Positions 46,191 through 55,196 of a stretch of 64,000 bases of DNA are shown piece by piece. The DNA is from Actinomadura latina NBRC 106108 (lineage in GTDB: Bacteria > Actinomycetota > Actinomycetes > Streptosporangiales > Streptosporangiaceae). The first letter of the stretch is position 1. Every line of letters starts with the position of its first letter. The notes under the pieces are model-generated. The model was given only the letters and a program-made list of their open reading frames with translations, was not told where the DNA came from and searched no databases. The translations under genes were made by a program, and so were the position numbers. The stretch covers positions 62,001 to 126,000 of the forward strand of contig NZ_BCQS01000013.1 of NCBI RefSeq assembly GCF_001552195.1, read 5' to 3'.

Positions 46191-47276
46191 GTGAGCGAAT
46201 ACCCCGTGCGTCGCGGTGTCCGCGCCGCGGTACCGGTACTGCTGGGCATGCTGCCGGCCCTCCTCGTGCCCGGCTGCCGGGTGATGGAGAGCGGCGGGCC
46301 GGAGGACATCCCGCCGCCCGTCAAGACCACCGCGGCCGAGCAGGCCAAGCCGAGCGGGCGCAAGCCCGGCGTCGTCAACATCGAGACCGAGCAGGACCTG
46401 AACGGCACCCGCGCCGCCGGAACGGGCATCGTGCTGACCCGGACCGGGCTGGTACTGACCAACAACCACGTGATCAAGGGCGCCACCGCGATCAGGGGGA
46501 CCGACACCGACGACCGCCGCGACTACCCCGCCGAGGTCGTCGGCTACGACCGGGCGGGCGACATCGCGGTGATCCGGCTGACCGGCGCGACCGGGCTCAA
46601 GATCGCCGCGTTCGCGTCCGCGTCCGGGGTGGGCGTCGGCGACGTGGTGACCGCGGTCGGCAACGCGGGCGGCAAGGGCGGGACGCCCGCCGTCGTCACC
46701 GGCAGGGTCACCGGGCTGGAGCAGTCCGTGACCGCCCGCGACGACAGCAGCGGCACGTCCGAGCGGCTCACCGGGCTGATCGAGACGAACGCGCCGATCA
46801 AGCCGGGCGACTCCGGCGGCCCCCTCCTCAACACCGATGGCAAGGTCATCGGCATCAACACCGCCGCGTCCGCCGGGGTGTCCACGAAGGGGACGAAGGG
46901 GAACAAGGACCACCGCGGCTACGCCATCCCGTCCGACCGGGCACTGGAGATCGCCCGCCAGATCCAGCGCGGCGAGTCGTCCTCGACCGTGCACATCGGG
47001 CCGACCGCCATGCTCGGCGTCAAGGTGCGCTCCAACGGCCGCTCCCCCGGCGCCCTCGTCGCCGAGGTCGTCCCCGGCACGCCCGCCGAGGCCGCCGGAA
47101 TCCCGGTCGGCGCCGCCATCGTCGCCTTCGGCGAGGACGCGGTGGACTCGCCGTCCACGCTGACGTCGCTGATGCACGCCCGTCACCCGGGCGACAGCGT
47201 CCGCATCGAGTGGACGACCCGCCAGGGCACCCGCATGGGGACCACCCTTCGCCTGACGGAAGGCCCGCCCCAATAG
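46191..47276 (+). CDS. Lipoprotein trypsin-like protease with PDZ domain
   Basis: 361-residue HtrA/DegP-like serine protease on the outside of the membrane. A signal peptide ends in a lipobox-like VPGC (Cys29), suggesting a lipoprotein. Protease domain: His in TNNHVIKG (~88), Asp in GDIAVIRL (~123), Ser in GDSGGPLL (~207). A PDZ domain follows at ~270-355 (AMLGVKVRS, VPGTPAEAAGIPVGAAIVAF). GTG start with GGGAGGAGG. Such proteins act in extracytoplasmic quality control. It is alone between the phosphotriesterase and the molybdoenzyme genes. Confidence 0.9.
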   Translation: MSEYPVRRGVRAAVPVLLGMLPALLVPGCRVMESGGPEDIPPPVKTTAAEQAKPSGRKPGVVNIETEQDLNGTRAAGTGIVLTRTGLVLTNNHVIKGATAIRGTDTDDRRDYPAEVVGYDRAGDIAVIRLTGATGLKIAAFASASGVGVGDVVTAVGNAGGKGGTPAVVTGRVTGLEQSVTARDDSSGTSERLTGLIETNAPIKPGDSGGPLLNTDGKVIGINTAASAGVSTKGTKGNKDHRGYAIPSDRALEIARQIQRGESSSTVHIGPTAMLGVKVRSNGRSPGALVAEVVPGTPAEAAGIPVGAAIVAFGEDAVDSPSTLTSLMHARHPGDSVRIEWTTRQGTRMGTTLRLTEGPPQ

Positions 47277-47329
47277 AGGCGCCCGGCGTGCGAAAGTGGA
47301 AGCAGCCGCCGACACGAGGATGTGTTCCC

Positions 47330-49606
47330 ATGACGCGCAGGGCGCCTGCCGACGATTCCAACGATTCGGGTCTCGAGGTCACGAAGCCGAAGACGTGGGC
47401 GGCGGGCGTTCCGGGGGTCACGGCGGCGCTGCGCCACTCGTACGAGCAGATGGGCGTCCGGCGGACGGCGCTGACACTGCTGCGCGTCAACCAGAAGCAG
47501 GGATTCGACTGCCCGGGCTGCGCGTGGCCCGAGGGCGACCACCGGCACGTCGCCGAGTTCTGCGAGAACGGCGCGAAGGCCGTCGCGGAAGAGGCGACGG
47601 CGCGGCGCGTCACACGGGAGTTCTTCGCCGAGCACACCGTCGCGGAGCTGGGCGGGCGGTCCGACCACTGGCTCGGGCAGCAGGGACGGCTCACCGAGCC
47701 GATGGTGAAGCGCGCCGGCTCGGAGCACTACGAGCCGATCGGGTGGGACGAGGCGTTCGGGCTGCTGGCGTCCGAGCTGAACGCGCTGGACTCACCGGAC
47801 GAGGCCGTCTTCTACACCTCGGGCCGGACGAGCAACGAGGCCGCGTTCGCCTACCAGCTGTTCGCGCGCGCGTTCGGTACCAACAACATGCCGGACTGCA
47901 GCAACATGTGCCACGAGTCGTCCGGGTCCGCGCTGAGCGAGACGATCGGCATCGGCAAGGGCTCGGTCCTGCTGGACGACCTCTACAAGGCCGATCTCAT
48001 CTTCGTCGTCGGCCAGAACCCGGGGACGAACCACCCGCGGATGCTGTCGGCGCTGGAGAAGGCCAAGAGGGAAGGCGCCCGGATCGTCGCCGTGAACCCC
48101 CTGCCCGAGGCAGGGCTGATGCGGTTCAAGAACCCGCAGCGCCCGTCCGGGGTGGCGGGGCAGGGCACGATGCTCGCCGACCGGTTCCTGCAGATCCGGC
48201 TGAACGGCGACCTGGCGCTGTTCCAGGCGCTCAACCGGCTGCTGCTCGAATCGGAGGCGCCGGAAGCCCTCGACCGCGAGTTCCTCGCCGCCCACGCGCA
48301 CGGCTTCGAGGCGTTCGAGGAGCACGTCCGCGCGCTCGACTGGGACGACGTCCTGGAGGCGACCGGCCTGACCCGCGGCGAGATCGCGGCGACGCTCGGC
48401 GACGTCCTCGCCGCGAAACGGATCATCGTCTGCTGGGCGATGGGCCTCACCCAGCACCGCAACTCGGTGCCGACCATCCGGGAGATCGTCAACTTCCTGC
48501 TGCTGCGCGGCAACATCGGCCGTCCGGGCGCGGGCGTCTGCCCGGTGCGCGGCCACTCCAACGTGCAGGGCGACCGGACGATGGGCATCTGGGAGAGGCC
48601 GAAGCCCGCGTTCCTGGACGCGCTCGCCGCCGAGTTCGGCTTCGAGCCGCCGCGCGAGCACGGCCTGGACACCGTGGACGCGATCCGCGCCATGCGGGAC
48701 GGCAAGGTCGGGGTGTTCCTCGGCATGGGCGGCAACTTCGTCCGCGCGACCCCCGACTCGGCCGTCACCGAGGCGGCCCTGCGGAACTGCCGGCTGACCG
48801 CGCAGGTCTCCACGAAGCTGAACCGCTCGCACGCGGTGACCGGCGAGCTGGCGCTGATCCTGCCGACGCTCGGCCGCACCGAGCGCGACGACCAGGACTC
48901 AGGCCCGCAGTTCGTGTCCGTCGAGGACTCGATGGGCATGGTGCACGCGTCGCGCGGCCGCCTCGCCCCCGCCTCCGGGCACCTCCTCTCGGAGGTCTCC
49001 ATCGTGTGCCGCCTCGCGAAGGCCGCCCTCCCCGGCTCGGGCATCGGCTGGGACGCGATGGAGCGCGACTACGACGTGATCCGCGACCACGTCTCCCGCG
49101 TCGTCCCCGGCTTCGACGGCTACAACGCCCGCATCCGCGAGCCGGGCGGCTTCACGCTCCCCCACGCGCCCCGCGACGAACGCAGGTTCCCGACCGCGAC
49201 CGGCAAGGCCAACCTGACGGTGAACGAGTTGGAGGTGCTGCGGGTCCCGGAGGGCCGGCTGCTCCTGCAGACCGTCCGCAGCCACGACCAGTACAACACC
49301 ACCATCTACGGCCTCGACGACCGGTACCGGGGCGTCAAGGCGGGCCGCCGCGTCGTCTTCGTCAACCCGGCCGACCTGTCCGGCCTCGGCCTCGCCGACG
49401 GCGCGACGGTCGACCTCGTCTCCGAATGGTCGGACGGCACCGAGCGCCGCGCACCCGGCTTCCGCGTCGTCTCCTACCCGACCGCGCCCGGCTGCACCGC
49501 GGCCTACTTCCCGGAGACCAACGTCCTCGTGCCCCTCGACAGCACCGCCGAGGTGAGCAACACCCCCACGTCCAAGTCGGTGATCGTCCGGCTCGAACCG
49601 GCCTGA
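47330..49606 (+). CDS. FdhF/YdeP-type molybdopterin oxidoreductase
   Basis: 758-residue molybdopterin-dependent oxidoreductase. The N-terminal FeS region has only a CPGC pair (FDCPGCAWPEGDH, ~65-77), as in YdeP-type proteins rather than full formate dehydrogenases. Mo-cofactor regions: YTSGRTSNEAAFAYQ (~163), CSNMCHESSGSALSE (~188), VVGQNPGTNHPR (~225). The C-terminal cofactor-binding domain is near 645-758. ATG with GAGG 10 bp upstream. No electron-transfer subunits are adjacent, so it is a single-gene enzyme. The substrate is not established for this family. Confidence 0.87.
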   Translation: MTRRAPADDSNDSGLEVTKPKTWAAGVPGVTAALRHSYEQMGVRRTALTLLRVNQKQGFDCPGCAWPEGDHRHVAEFCENGAKAVAEEATARRVTREFFAEHTVAELGGRSDHWLGQQGRLTEPMVKRAGSEHYEPIGWDEAFGLLASELNALDSPDEAVFYTSGRTSNEAAFAYQLFARAFGTNNMPDCSNMCHESSGSALSETIGIGKGSVLLDDLYKADLIFVVGQNPGTNHPRMLSALEKAKREGARIVAVNPLPEAGLMRFKNPQRPSGVAGQGTMLADRFLQIRLNGDLALFQALNRLLLESEAPEALDREFLAAHAHGFEAFEEHVRALDWDDVLEATGLTRGEIAATLGDVLAAKRIIVCWAMGLTQHRNSVPTIREIVNFLLLRGNIGRPGAGVCPVRGHSNVQGDRTMGIWERPKPAFLDALAAEFGFEPPREHGLDTVDAIRAMRDGKVGVFLGMGGNFVRATPDSAVTEAALRNCRLTAQVSTKLNRSHAVTGELALILPTLGRTERDDQDSGPQFVSVEDSMGMVHASRGRLAPASGHLLSEVSIVCRLAKAALPGSGIGWDAMERDYDVIRDHVSRVVPGFDGYNARIREPGGFTLPHAPRDERRFPTATGKANLTVNELEVLRVPEGRLLLQTVRSHDQYNTTIYGLDDRYRGVKAGRRVVFVNPADLSGLGLADGATVDLVSEWSDGTERRAPGFRVVSYPTAPGCTAAYFPETNVLVPLDSTAEVSNTPTSKSVIVRLEPA

Positions 49607-49628
49607 CGGACCCGCCCGCACGAGGCGA

Positions 49629-49928
49629 TCAGGACGCCTTGCTCATTGGCAGGAGCTGGACGTTCAGCTGCATCGCCAGAGCCGCCGCATAGCGCTCCAG
49701 CACGGGGATCGTGGGCATGGTCCCGCCCGCCTCGAACCTGGCGACGGCCGGCTGCTGGAGTCCCGCGCGCTCGGCGAGTTCCGCCTGGGTGAGACCGAGT
49801 TCCTCCCGACGCTCCCGCACCGCCCTGCCCAGCTCGTAGCGAATGCGCGTCGCCTCGTACGCCGCTCCGGCACCCGGCCGATCCATGATCTCCGCGCGCT
49901 TCTCCGTCCAGCTCTTCCTCCGGGTCAT
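49629..49928 (-). CDS. HigA-type XRE antitoxin
   Basis: 99-residue Cro/C1-type DNA-binding protein. HTH at ~40-75 (LGLTQAELAERAGLQQPAVARFEAG), preceded by a basic N-terminus. In HigBA-type modules such a protein neutralises the adjacent RelE-fold toxin and represses the operon. Its ATG overlaps the TGA of the upstream toxin frame (ATGA), the usual toxin-first order. Here the toxin lacks its N-terminus, so this antitoxin may be an orphan. Confidence 0.8.
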   Translation of the reverse strand: MTRRKSWTEKRAEIMDRPGAGAAYEATRIRYELGRAVRERREELGLTQAELAERAGLQQPAVARFEAGGTMPTIPVLERYAAALAMQLNVQLLPMSKAS

Positions 49929-50183
49929 GACACCTCCTCATCGACCGCATGTCTCTCTGCGATGCACCGCTGCATGGCCCGTCGCGCCCTGGCCAACTCG
50001 CGTTGTTCGCGCATCTGCTGCTTTCGGAAGACCGTCAGCAGGATGATCCGCCGACCGGGGGCAATCCAGTAGGTGATCCGCACCTGTCCCCGCTGAAGAT
50101 GAAAGCGCAACTCCCTGAGTTTGCCATCGAGCTGCCGTGTGTACGGTTCGTCGAGCAGCACTGTCCCTGCACGCTCAGCGACT
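49925..50183 (-). pseudogene. HigB-type toxin, 5'-truncated
   Basis: The frame contains the C-terminal two thirds of a Gp49/HigB RelE-fold toxin: VLLDEPYTRQLDGKLRELRF, then QVRITYWIAPGRRIILLTVF and RKQQMREQRELARA. Recognisable homology begins at about LVAERAG, exactly where the TetR coding sequence upstream ends. The usual ~40 N-terminal residues are missing, and the TetR stop lies in another frame. A short product could start at an internal GTG but would lack the first strands of the fold. Probably an inactive remnant. Confidence 0.65.
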
Positions 50184-50886
50184 AGTCGGCTGGGTCCGGG
50201 CCGGCGGCGATGCGGTCGAGCCATTCGGCGAGCATCGCCGACTCCGTGGCGGTCAGCGCCGGTGGCGGGTCCGCGGTCAGGGCGGCACGCAGGGCGACCG
50301 CGCGGGCGGCGGTCGAGGTCCCGCCGCCGGCCGGTCCGGCGTCGGCGACGGTGACCGCGGCCAGCACCGCCTCGCGGGTCCGGACCGACAGCTCGTCGTC
50401 GTCCCCGCCGGAGATGAGCGCCAGCACGACCCCGACCCCGGCGGCATGGATCATCCGGACGGCCGTCGCGACGGAGACGCGGAGCCGCCCGGCGCGGGCG
50501 GCGGCCTCGACCAGGCCGGTCAGGATGCGGTGCGCCTCCTCGGCGACGGGCGGTGTCCGGGACGTGCCGTACATCAGCGTGTAGAACGCGGGGTTCGTGC
50601 GGCCGAACTCGACGTGCAGGTCCCAGCCCTGGCGCAGGTCGTCGACCGGGTCGCCGGTGGGCGGCTGGGCGCGCTTGCTCTCCAGGTACTGCTCGAACCC
50701 GTGCGCGGCGACGGCGTCGAACAGGCCGCGCTTGTCGCCGAAGTGGTGGTAGAGGGTCGGCGCCCCGACCCCGGCGGCGCTGCACACGGCCCGCGTCGAG
50801 ACGGGTTCGCCGTCCGCCTCGGTGATCAGCTTGGCGGCCGCGCGGATGATCCGGTTCCGCGTGTCGAGGTCCTTCTGAGCAGTCAC
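50182..50886 (-). CDS. TetR family regulator
   Basis: 234-residue repressor. HTH ~25-65 (VSTRAVCSAAGVGAPTLYHHFGDK). The C-terminal region includes NPAFYTLMYGTSR (~100), typical of a TetR C-terminal ligand domain. It is divergent from an alcohol dehydrogenase gene. The intergenic stretch begins with a perfect 12-bp palindrome touching its start codon. It probably represses itself and the dehydrogenase. Its stop abuts the truncated toxin. Confidence 0.86.
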   Translation of the reverse strand: MTAQKDLDTRNRIIRAAAKLITEADGEPVSTRAVCSAAGVGAPTLYHHFGDKRGLFDAVAAHGFEQYLESKRAQPPTGDPVDDLRQGWDLHVEFGRTNPAFYTLMYGTSRTPPVAEEAHRILTGLVEAAARAGRLRVSVATAVRMIHAAGVGVVLALISGGDDDELSVRTREAVLAAVTVADAGPAGGGTSTAARAVALRAALTADPPPALTATESAMLAEWLDRIAAGPDPAD

Positions 50887-50898
50887 AACATCGATGTT
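50887..50898. promoter_or_regulatory. Perfect palindrome at the TetR gene start
   Basis: AACATCGATGTT is self-complementary and directly abuts the TetR start codon. Related half-sites follow: ACATCG...CGATG near 50914-50931 and TAGCG...CGCTA near 50935-50958. Together they suggest a multi-site operator for the divergent promoters. Confidence 0.55.
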
Positions 50899-51014
50899 AC
50901 AGAGATTTCACGAACATCGCTATGCACGATGCTGTAGCGTCACTATAGTTATCGCTATACCAACGCTATGGCGGCCGCTCCGGCCGCCGGCAGAACACGA
51001 GAGGGGATGCGCTC

Positions 51015-52028
51015 ATGCGCAGCGCCGTTCTTTCCGCCGCGGGCAAGCCGCTGGAGATCGTCGAGCGCGAGGTGCCGCGGCCGGGCCCCGGCGAGATCCT
51101 GGTCAGGGTCACCGCGTGCGGGATGTGCTTCTCCGAGGTCAACCACCTGCGCGGCCACTACCCGTTCGGGACGTTCCCGGCCGTCCCCGGGCACGAGATC
51201 AGCGGCGTCGTCGCCGCGCTCGGCGAGGGCGTCGGCTGGCCCGAGACCGGCACCGCGGTCGGCGCCGGATGGATCCACGGGTCGTGCGGCCACTGCGACT
51301 ACTGCGCGCGCGGCGACCAGATCCTGTGCACCGGTGCGCCCAAGCAGGTCACGGGCGTCAACACCGACGGCGGCTACGCCGAGTACTTCGTGGCCCGCGC
51401 CGGGTTCGTCACCCCGCTGCCGGACGGCCTCGACCCGGTGGCCGGCGCGCCGCTGATGTGCGCCGGGATCACCGCGTTCAACGGGCTCCGGCACGCCGGC
51501 GCCGCCGCCGGGTCGAAGGTCGCGGTGCTCGGCACCGGCGGCGTCGGCACGATGGTGCTGCGGTTCGCCGCCGCGATGGGCGCCCGCGTCGCCGTGGTGT
51601 CGCGGTCGCGGCGCGCCGAGGAGGAGGCGCGCGGGTTCGGCGCGGAGGAGTTCGTGGCCACCGCCGAGCAGGACCCCGCCGAGGCCCTGCGGGCCTGGGG
51701 CGGCGCGGACGTGGTGGTCAACACCGCGCCCGACACCGCCACCGGCCTCGCCGCGTTCGGCGGTCTGCGCCCGGACGGCACCCTGCTCTACCTCGGCATG
51801 GGCGCCGAGAACGTGAGCGTGCCGCCTGCCGCCCTCGTGCTGAACCGGGCGCGGGTGATGGGCGTGCCGTCCGGGTCGCCGCACGACCTGCGCGACACCC
51901 TCGGCTTCGCGGTGGCGCACGGCATCGTCCCGGAGGTCACCCCGGTCGCGCTGGACGAGGCGCCGCGCGTCCTCGCCGCGATGGACGCGGGCACCCACCG
52001 CGGCCGCGCGGTCATCACCTTCGGCTGA
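51015..52028 (+). CDS. Zinc-dependent alcohol dehydrogenase (MDR)
   Basis: 337-residue zinc alcohol dehydrogenase. Catalytic-zinc Cys in CGMCFSEVNHLRGHYP (~35-50), structural-zinc Cys cluster CGHCDYCARGDQILC (~94-108), Rossmann motif VLGTGGVGTMV (~174). It oxidises alcohols or reduces aldehydes with NAD(P); the substrate is unknown. ATG after GAGAGGGG. Divergent from its likely TetR repressor. Its 3' end overlaps the convergent amidase gene by 14 bp. Confidence 0.9.
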   Translation: MRSAVLSAAGKPLEIVEREVPRPGPGEILVRVTACGMCFSEVNHLRGHYPFGTFPAVPGHEISGVVAALGEGVGWPETGTAVGAGWIHGSCGHCDYCARGDQILCTGAPKQVTGVNTDGGYAEYFVARAGFVTPLPDGLDPVAGAPLMCAGITAFNGLRHAGAAAGSKVAVLGTGGVGTMVLRFAAAMGARVAVVSRSRRAEEEARGFGAEEFVATAEQDPAEALRAWGGADVVVNTAPDTATGLAAFGGLRPDGTLLYLGMGAENVSVPPAALVLNRARVMGVPSGSPHDLRDTLGFAVAHGIVPEVTPVALDEAPRVLAAMDAGTHRGRAVITFG

Positions 52029-53412
52029 ACCGCTTCCACGGACGGGCCCGCTCGAACGCCGCGCAGGCGGTCATGACGAGGGCGTCGGCGTGCCGGGCGC
52101 CGACCACCTGCAGCCCGATGGGCAGGCCGTCCGAGGTGAAGCCGCACGGCAGGTTCGCGGCCGGCTGCTGGGTCATGTTGAACGGGTAGGTGAACGGCGT
52201 CCAGCTCGTCCAGCGCGGGGACGGGGAGCCCTCCGGCGCCTCCCGGCCCGCCGCGAACGCGGCGATCGGCATCGTCGGGGTGAGCAGCAGGTCGTACCGC
52301 TCATGGAACAGGCCCATGCGGCGCCCCAGCTCCATCCGGCGGGCCGTGGCGGTGAGGTACTCCATGGCCGAGTACCGCGCACCCTGCTCGCAGATCTCCC
52401 GGAGGCCCGGGTCGAGCCGCGCCCGGGCCTCGGGAGACAGGTGCTCGACCACCTTGGCGGCGCCCGCGAACCACAGGACCTCGAACTCCTCGACGGGGTC
52501 GCCGCCGAACCCCGGATCGGCCTGCTCGACCTTCGCGCCCAGCTCGGTGAAGAACTCGGCCGCGGCGGCCACCGAGGCCGCGATCTCCGGGTCGACCTTC
52601 GCGAACCCGAGGTCGGGGCTGTACGCGATGCGCAGGCCGGTCAGGTCGTCGGGCCCGCCCTCGGCGAACGGGCCGTCCGGCGGCGGCAGCGCCGACCAGT
52701 CGCGGCCGTCGGGGCCGCACACCGCGTCCAGCAGCAGCGCCGCGTCCGCGACCGTGTTCGTCATCGGGCCGGTGTGCGCGAGCGTCCCGAACGGGCTCGC
52801 CGGATAGTGCGGGATGCGGCCGTACGTCGGCTTGATCGTGAAGGTGCCGGTGAACGCGGCGGGGATGCGCACCGAGCCGCCGCCGTCGGTGCCGAGGGCG
52901 AGCGGCGCCATGCCCGCCGCGACGGCCGCCGCCGCCCCGCCGGACGACCCGCCCGGCGTGCGGGACGGGTCCCACGGGTTGCGGGTGACGCCGGTGAGCG
53001 GGTTGTCGGTGACGCCCTTCCACGCGAACTCCGGCGTGGTCGTCTTGCCGGCGAACACCGCGCCCTGCTCGCGGAGCCGCGCCACGGCCGGCGAGTCCTC
53101 GTCCCAGGGGCCGGCCGGGTCGATCGTCGTGGAGCCGCGCAGGGTGGGCCAGCCGCGGGTGAGCAGGACGTCCTTGATGGAGACGGGCACCCCGTCCAGC
53201 GGGCCGAGCGGGGCGCCGCGCGCCCGGCGGTCGGCCGCCGCCCGCGCCATGTCGAGCGTGGTGTCCTCGTCGACGAGGCAGAACGCGTTGAGCTTCGGGT
53301 CGTCCCGCGCGATGCGCGCGAGGACCGCCTGGGCGGCCTCGACCGGGGAGAGCGTCCCGGCCTCGTACGCCGCCAGCAGTTCGGTCGCGGTCAGGTCGGC
53401 CGCGTCGGCCAT
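52015..53412 (-). CDS. Amidase, amidase-signature family
   Basis: 465-residue amidase with the Ser-cisSer-Lys triad: Lys in VSIKDV (~78), GGSSGGAAAAVAAG (~152-165) with the bridging Ser, and the nucleophile Ser in GTDGGGSVRIPAA (~171-183). It hydrolyses an amide to a carboxylate; the substrate is not predictable. It starts 2 bp after the 2-hydroxyacid dehydrogenase stop, so they are co-transcribed. With the divergent DUF3830/racemase genes it looks like part of a small catabolic pathway. Confidence 0.9.
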   Translation of the reverse strand: MADAADLTATELLAAYEAGTLSPVEAAQAVLARIARDDPKLNAFCLVDEDTTLDMARAAADRRARGAPLGPLDGVPVSIKDVLLTRGWPTLRGSTTIDPAGPWDEDSPAVARLREQGAVFAGKTTTPEFAWKGVTDNPLTGVTRNPWDPSRTPGGSSGGAAAAVAAGMAPLALGTDGGGSVRIPAAFTGTFTIKPTYGRIPHYPASPFGTLAHTGPMTNTVADAALLLDAVCGPDGRDWSALPPPDGPFAEGGPDDLTGLRIAYSPDLGFAKVDPEIAASVAAAAEFFTELGAKVEQADPGFGGDPVEEFEVLWFAGAAKVVEHLSPEARARLDPGLREICEQGARYSAMEYLTATARRMELGRRMGLFHERYDLLLTPTMPIAAFAAGREAPEGSPSPRWTSWTPFTYPFNMTQQPAANLPCGFTSDGLPIGLQVVGARHADALVMTACAAFERARPWKRFSRR

Positions 53413-53414
53413 GG

Positions 53415-54440
53415 CTACCCCCTCTGGTTCGTTCCGGACCCTGCCCTCGAGCCGACGTAGCCGAGCCGCTTGTCCACGACGTTGAGCAGCGGGCGGCCCG
53501 AGGTGTAACGGCCGAGGTTGTCGGTGAACAGCCGGACGAGCTCGTCCCGCCAGCCGACCACGTCGCCGGACATGTGCGGGGAGACGACGACGTTCGGCAT
53601 CTCCCAGAGGGGGGAGGACGGCGGCAGCGGCTCGTCCTCGAAGACGTCCAGCGCGGCGCCCGCGATCCGGCCGTCGCGCAGCGCCTTGACGAGGTCGGGC
53701 TCGGCGACCAGCGCGCCGCGTCCCACGTTGATCAGCCGCGCGGACGGGCGCATCCGGTCCAGCGCGGCGGCGTCGATCATGCCGCGGGTCCGCGGGGTGA
53801 GCGGCGCCGCGAGCACGACGTAGTCGGCCGCGCCGAGCGCCTCGTCCAGCCGCTCCATCGGGACGACGGACCCGAGGTCGGGATCGGCGTCGCGGGCGGT
53901 GCGGCCGGCGCCGGTGACGGCGAGCCCGGCTGCGGTGAGGCGGCGGCCGATGGCGCGGCCGATCGGCCCGGTGCCGACGACGAGCGCGCGGGCGCCGGTG
54001 ACGCGCTCGGTCTCGCGGTGCCGCCAGCGCCGCTCGGCCTGCAGCCGGAGGGTCGTGTGCAGATCCTTGGCGAAGGCGAGCACCAGGCCGAGGACGTACT
54101 CGGCGATCGGCTCGTCGAAGACGCCCCGCGAATTGGTGACGACCGTGTCGCCCTCGACCAGCGCGGGGAACAGCAGGCGGTCGACGCCGGCGCTCGCGAT
54201 GTGCACCCAGCCCGGCCCGCCCTCGGACGGCCACGCGCCCGCGAGCGCGTCCGACAGGAAGTCCCACATGAAGACCGCGCCCGCGCCCGGAAGGGCCCCG
54301 GCCAACTCTGTCTCGCGCACGTACCGGATGCGGGCGAGACTCTCCGCCTCCGCCATCCCGCGCGGGTGGCCGTCCCCCACGAGCACCACCACGTCGGGCG
54401 GCCCACCGGCTGCGTGCTGAACAGGCTCCATCGGTGTCAC
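53415..54440 (-). CDS. D-2-hydroxyacid dehydrogenase family protein
   Basis: 341-residue NAD-dependent D-isomer-specific 2-hydroxyacid dehydrogenase. NAD motif VVGTGPIGRAIGRRL (~154), catalytic Arg in NVGRGALV (~238), Glu in DVFEDEPLP (~268), His in VSPHMSGD (~291). It interconverts 2-oxo and D-2-hydroxy acids. The GTG start gives VTPMEP; an ATG three codons in is also possible. First gene of the minus-strand pair with the amidase. Its promoter shares the region holding the GntR-type palindrome at 54509. Confidence 0.88.
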   Translation of the reverse strand: MTPMEPVQHAAGGPPDVVVLVGDGHPRGMAEAESLARIRYVRETELAGALPGAGAVFMWDFLSDALAGAWPSEGGPGWVHIASAGVDRLLFPALVEGDTVVTNSRGVFDEPIAEYVLGLVLAFAKDLHTTLRLQAERRWRHRETERVTGARALVVGTGPIGRAIGRRLTAAGLAVTGAGRTARDADPDLGSVVPMERLDEALGAADYVVLAAPLTPRTRGMIDAAALDRMRPSARLINVGRGALVAEPDLVKALRDGRIAGAALDVFEDEPLPPSSPLWEMPNVVVSPHMSGDVVGWRDELVRLFTDNLGRYTSGRPLLNVVDKRLGYVGSRAGSGTNQRG

Positions 54441-54483
54441 TTCCGGGTGTGCGGAGTTTACGAGAAGGCAACTCGGGGAGGCA

Positions 54484-54511
54484 TTGACACGCTAGGAAGG
54501 GATCGTAGGAT
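54484..54511 (+). promoter_or_regulatory. Sigma-70-like promoter of the DUF3830 operon
   Basis: TTGACA (54484-54489), 16-bp spacer, TAGGAT (54506-54511), close to the actinobacterial housekeeping consensus. The GntR-type palindrome overlaps its -10 region. It leaves a leader of about 165 nt before the DUF3830 start at 54686, in which I see no gene. Confidence 0.6.
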
Positions 54512-54522
54512 TGTCAACAATC
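54509..54522. promoter_or_regulatory. GntR/FCD-type operator 1
   Basis: GATTGT-CA-ACAATC, perfect 6-bp arms around a 2-bp centre, covering the -10 and start point of the DUF3830 promoter. It matches the site at 57537-57552. Confidence 0.7.
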
Positions 54523-54685
54523 AGCGTGGTGTACTGCGGCCCCGGTTCACCGCACTGAAACGTGCTGCAAGACCGTCGCAACCGTTGCCCAAGCACAGGC
54601 CAGGACGGATCCCAGAGCGCTCTAACGGAAGAGTCCTGCGGGTGGCGACGCTCTCGCCCACCCCTGTTCACGGGGAGGTCCCAGC

Positions 54686-55180
54686 ATGCCCAAGCTCATG
54701 ACCATCACACTGGAGCGTCGTGGCGTCTCGTGCGTCGCGGAGCTGCTGGAGAAGGACGCGCCGCGGACGTGTGAGGCGGTGTGGCGGGCCCTGCCCCTCG
54801 GAGGCGACGCCTACCACGCCAAGTACGCCCGCAACGAGGTCTACACGATGGTCGAACGGTTCGCCGAGGACGAGGTCGGCCTCGAGAACCCCACCGTCAC
54901 CCCCATCCCGGGCGACGTCGTCTACTTCTCCTTCCCGGGCGGGATGCTCGACCGGAAGTTCAAGGAGGAGAAGAACATCCACGCGCTGCCCGGCGTCATC
55001 GACCTCGCCATCTTCTACGGCCGCAACAACCTGCTGCTGAACGGGGACGTCGGCTGGGTTCCCGGCAACGTGTACGCGACGATCGTCGACGGGCTCGACC
55101 GGATGGCCGAGGCGTGCAACGACGTCTGGCGATCCGGCGCCGTCGGCGAGCGCCTGGTCTACGACCGCGCAGAGTCCTAG
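54686..55180 (+). CDS. DUF3830 family protein, cyclophilin-like fold
   Basis: 164-residue protein that I match to DUF3830 by pattern: MTITLERRGVSCVAELLEKDAPRTCEAVWRALP cut here at EAVWRALP, then NEVYTMVERF near 50 and GDVVYFSFPGG near 74. The family shares a cyclophilin-like beta-barrel and is often found beside amidases and Asp/Glu racemases; its role is unknown. ATG after GGGGAGG. First gene of an operon with two racemase-fold genes and the GntR regulator. Confidence 0.75.
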   Translation: MPKLMTITLERRGVSCVAELLEKDAPRTCEAVWRALPLGGDAYHAKYARNEVYTMVERFAEDEVGLENPTVTPIPGDVVYFSFPGGMLDRKFKEEKNIHALPGVIDLAIFYGRNNLLLNGDVGWVPGNVYATIVDGLDRMAEACNDVWRSGAVGERLVYDRAES

Positions 55181-55196
55181 AGCGGTGGCCTCGCAC

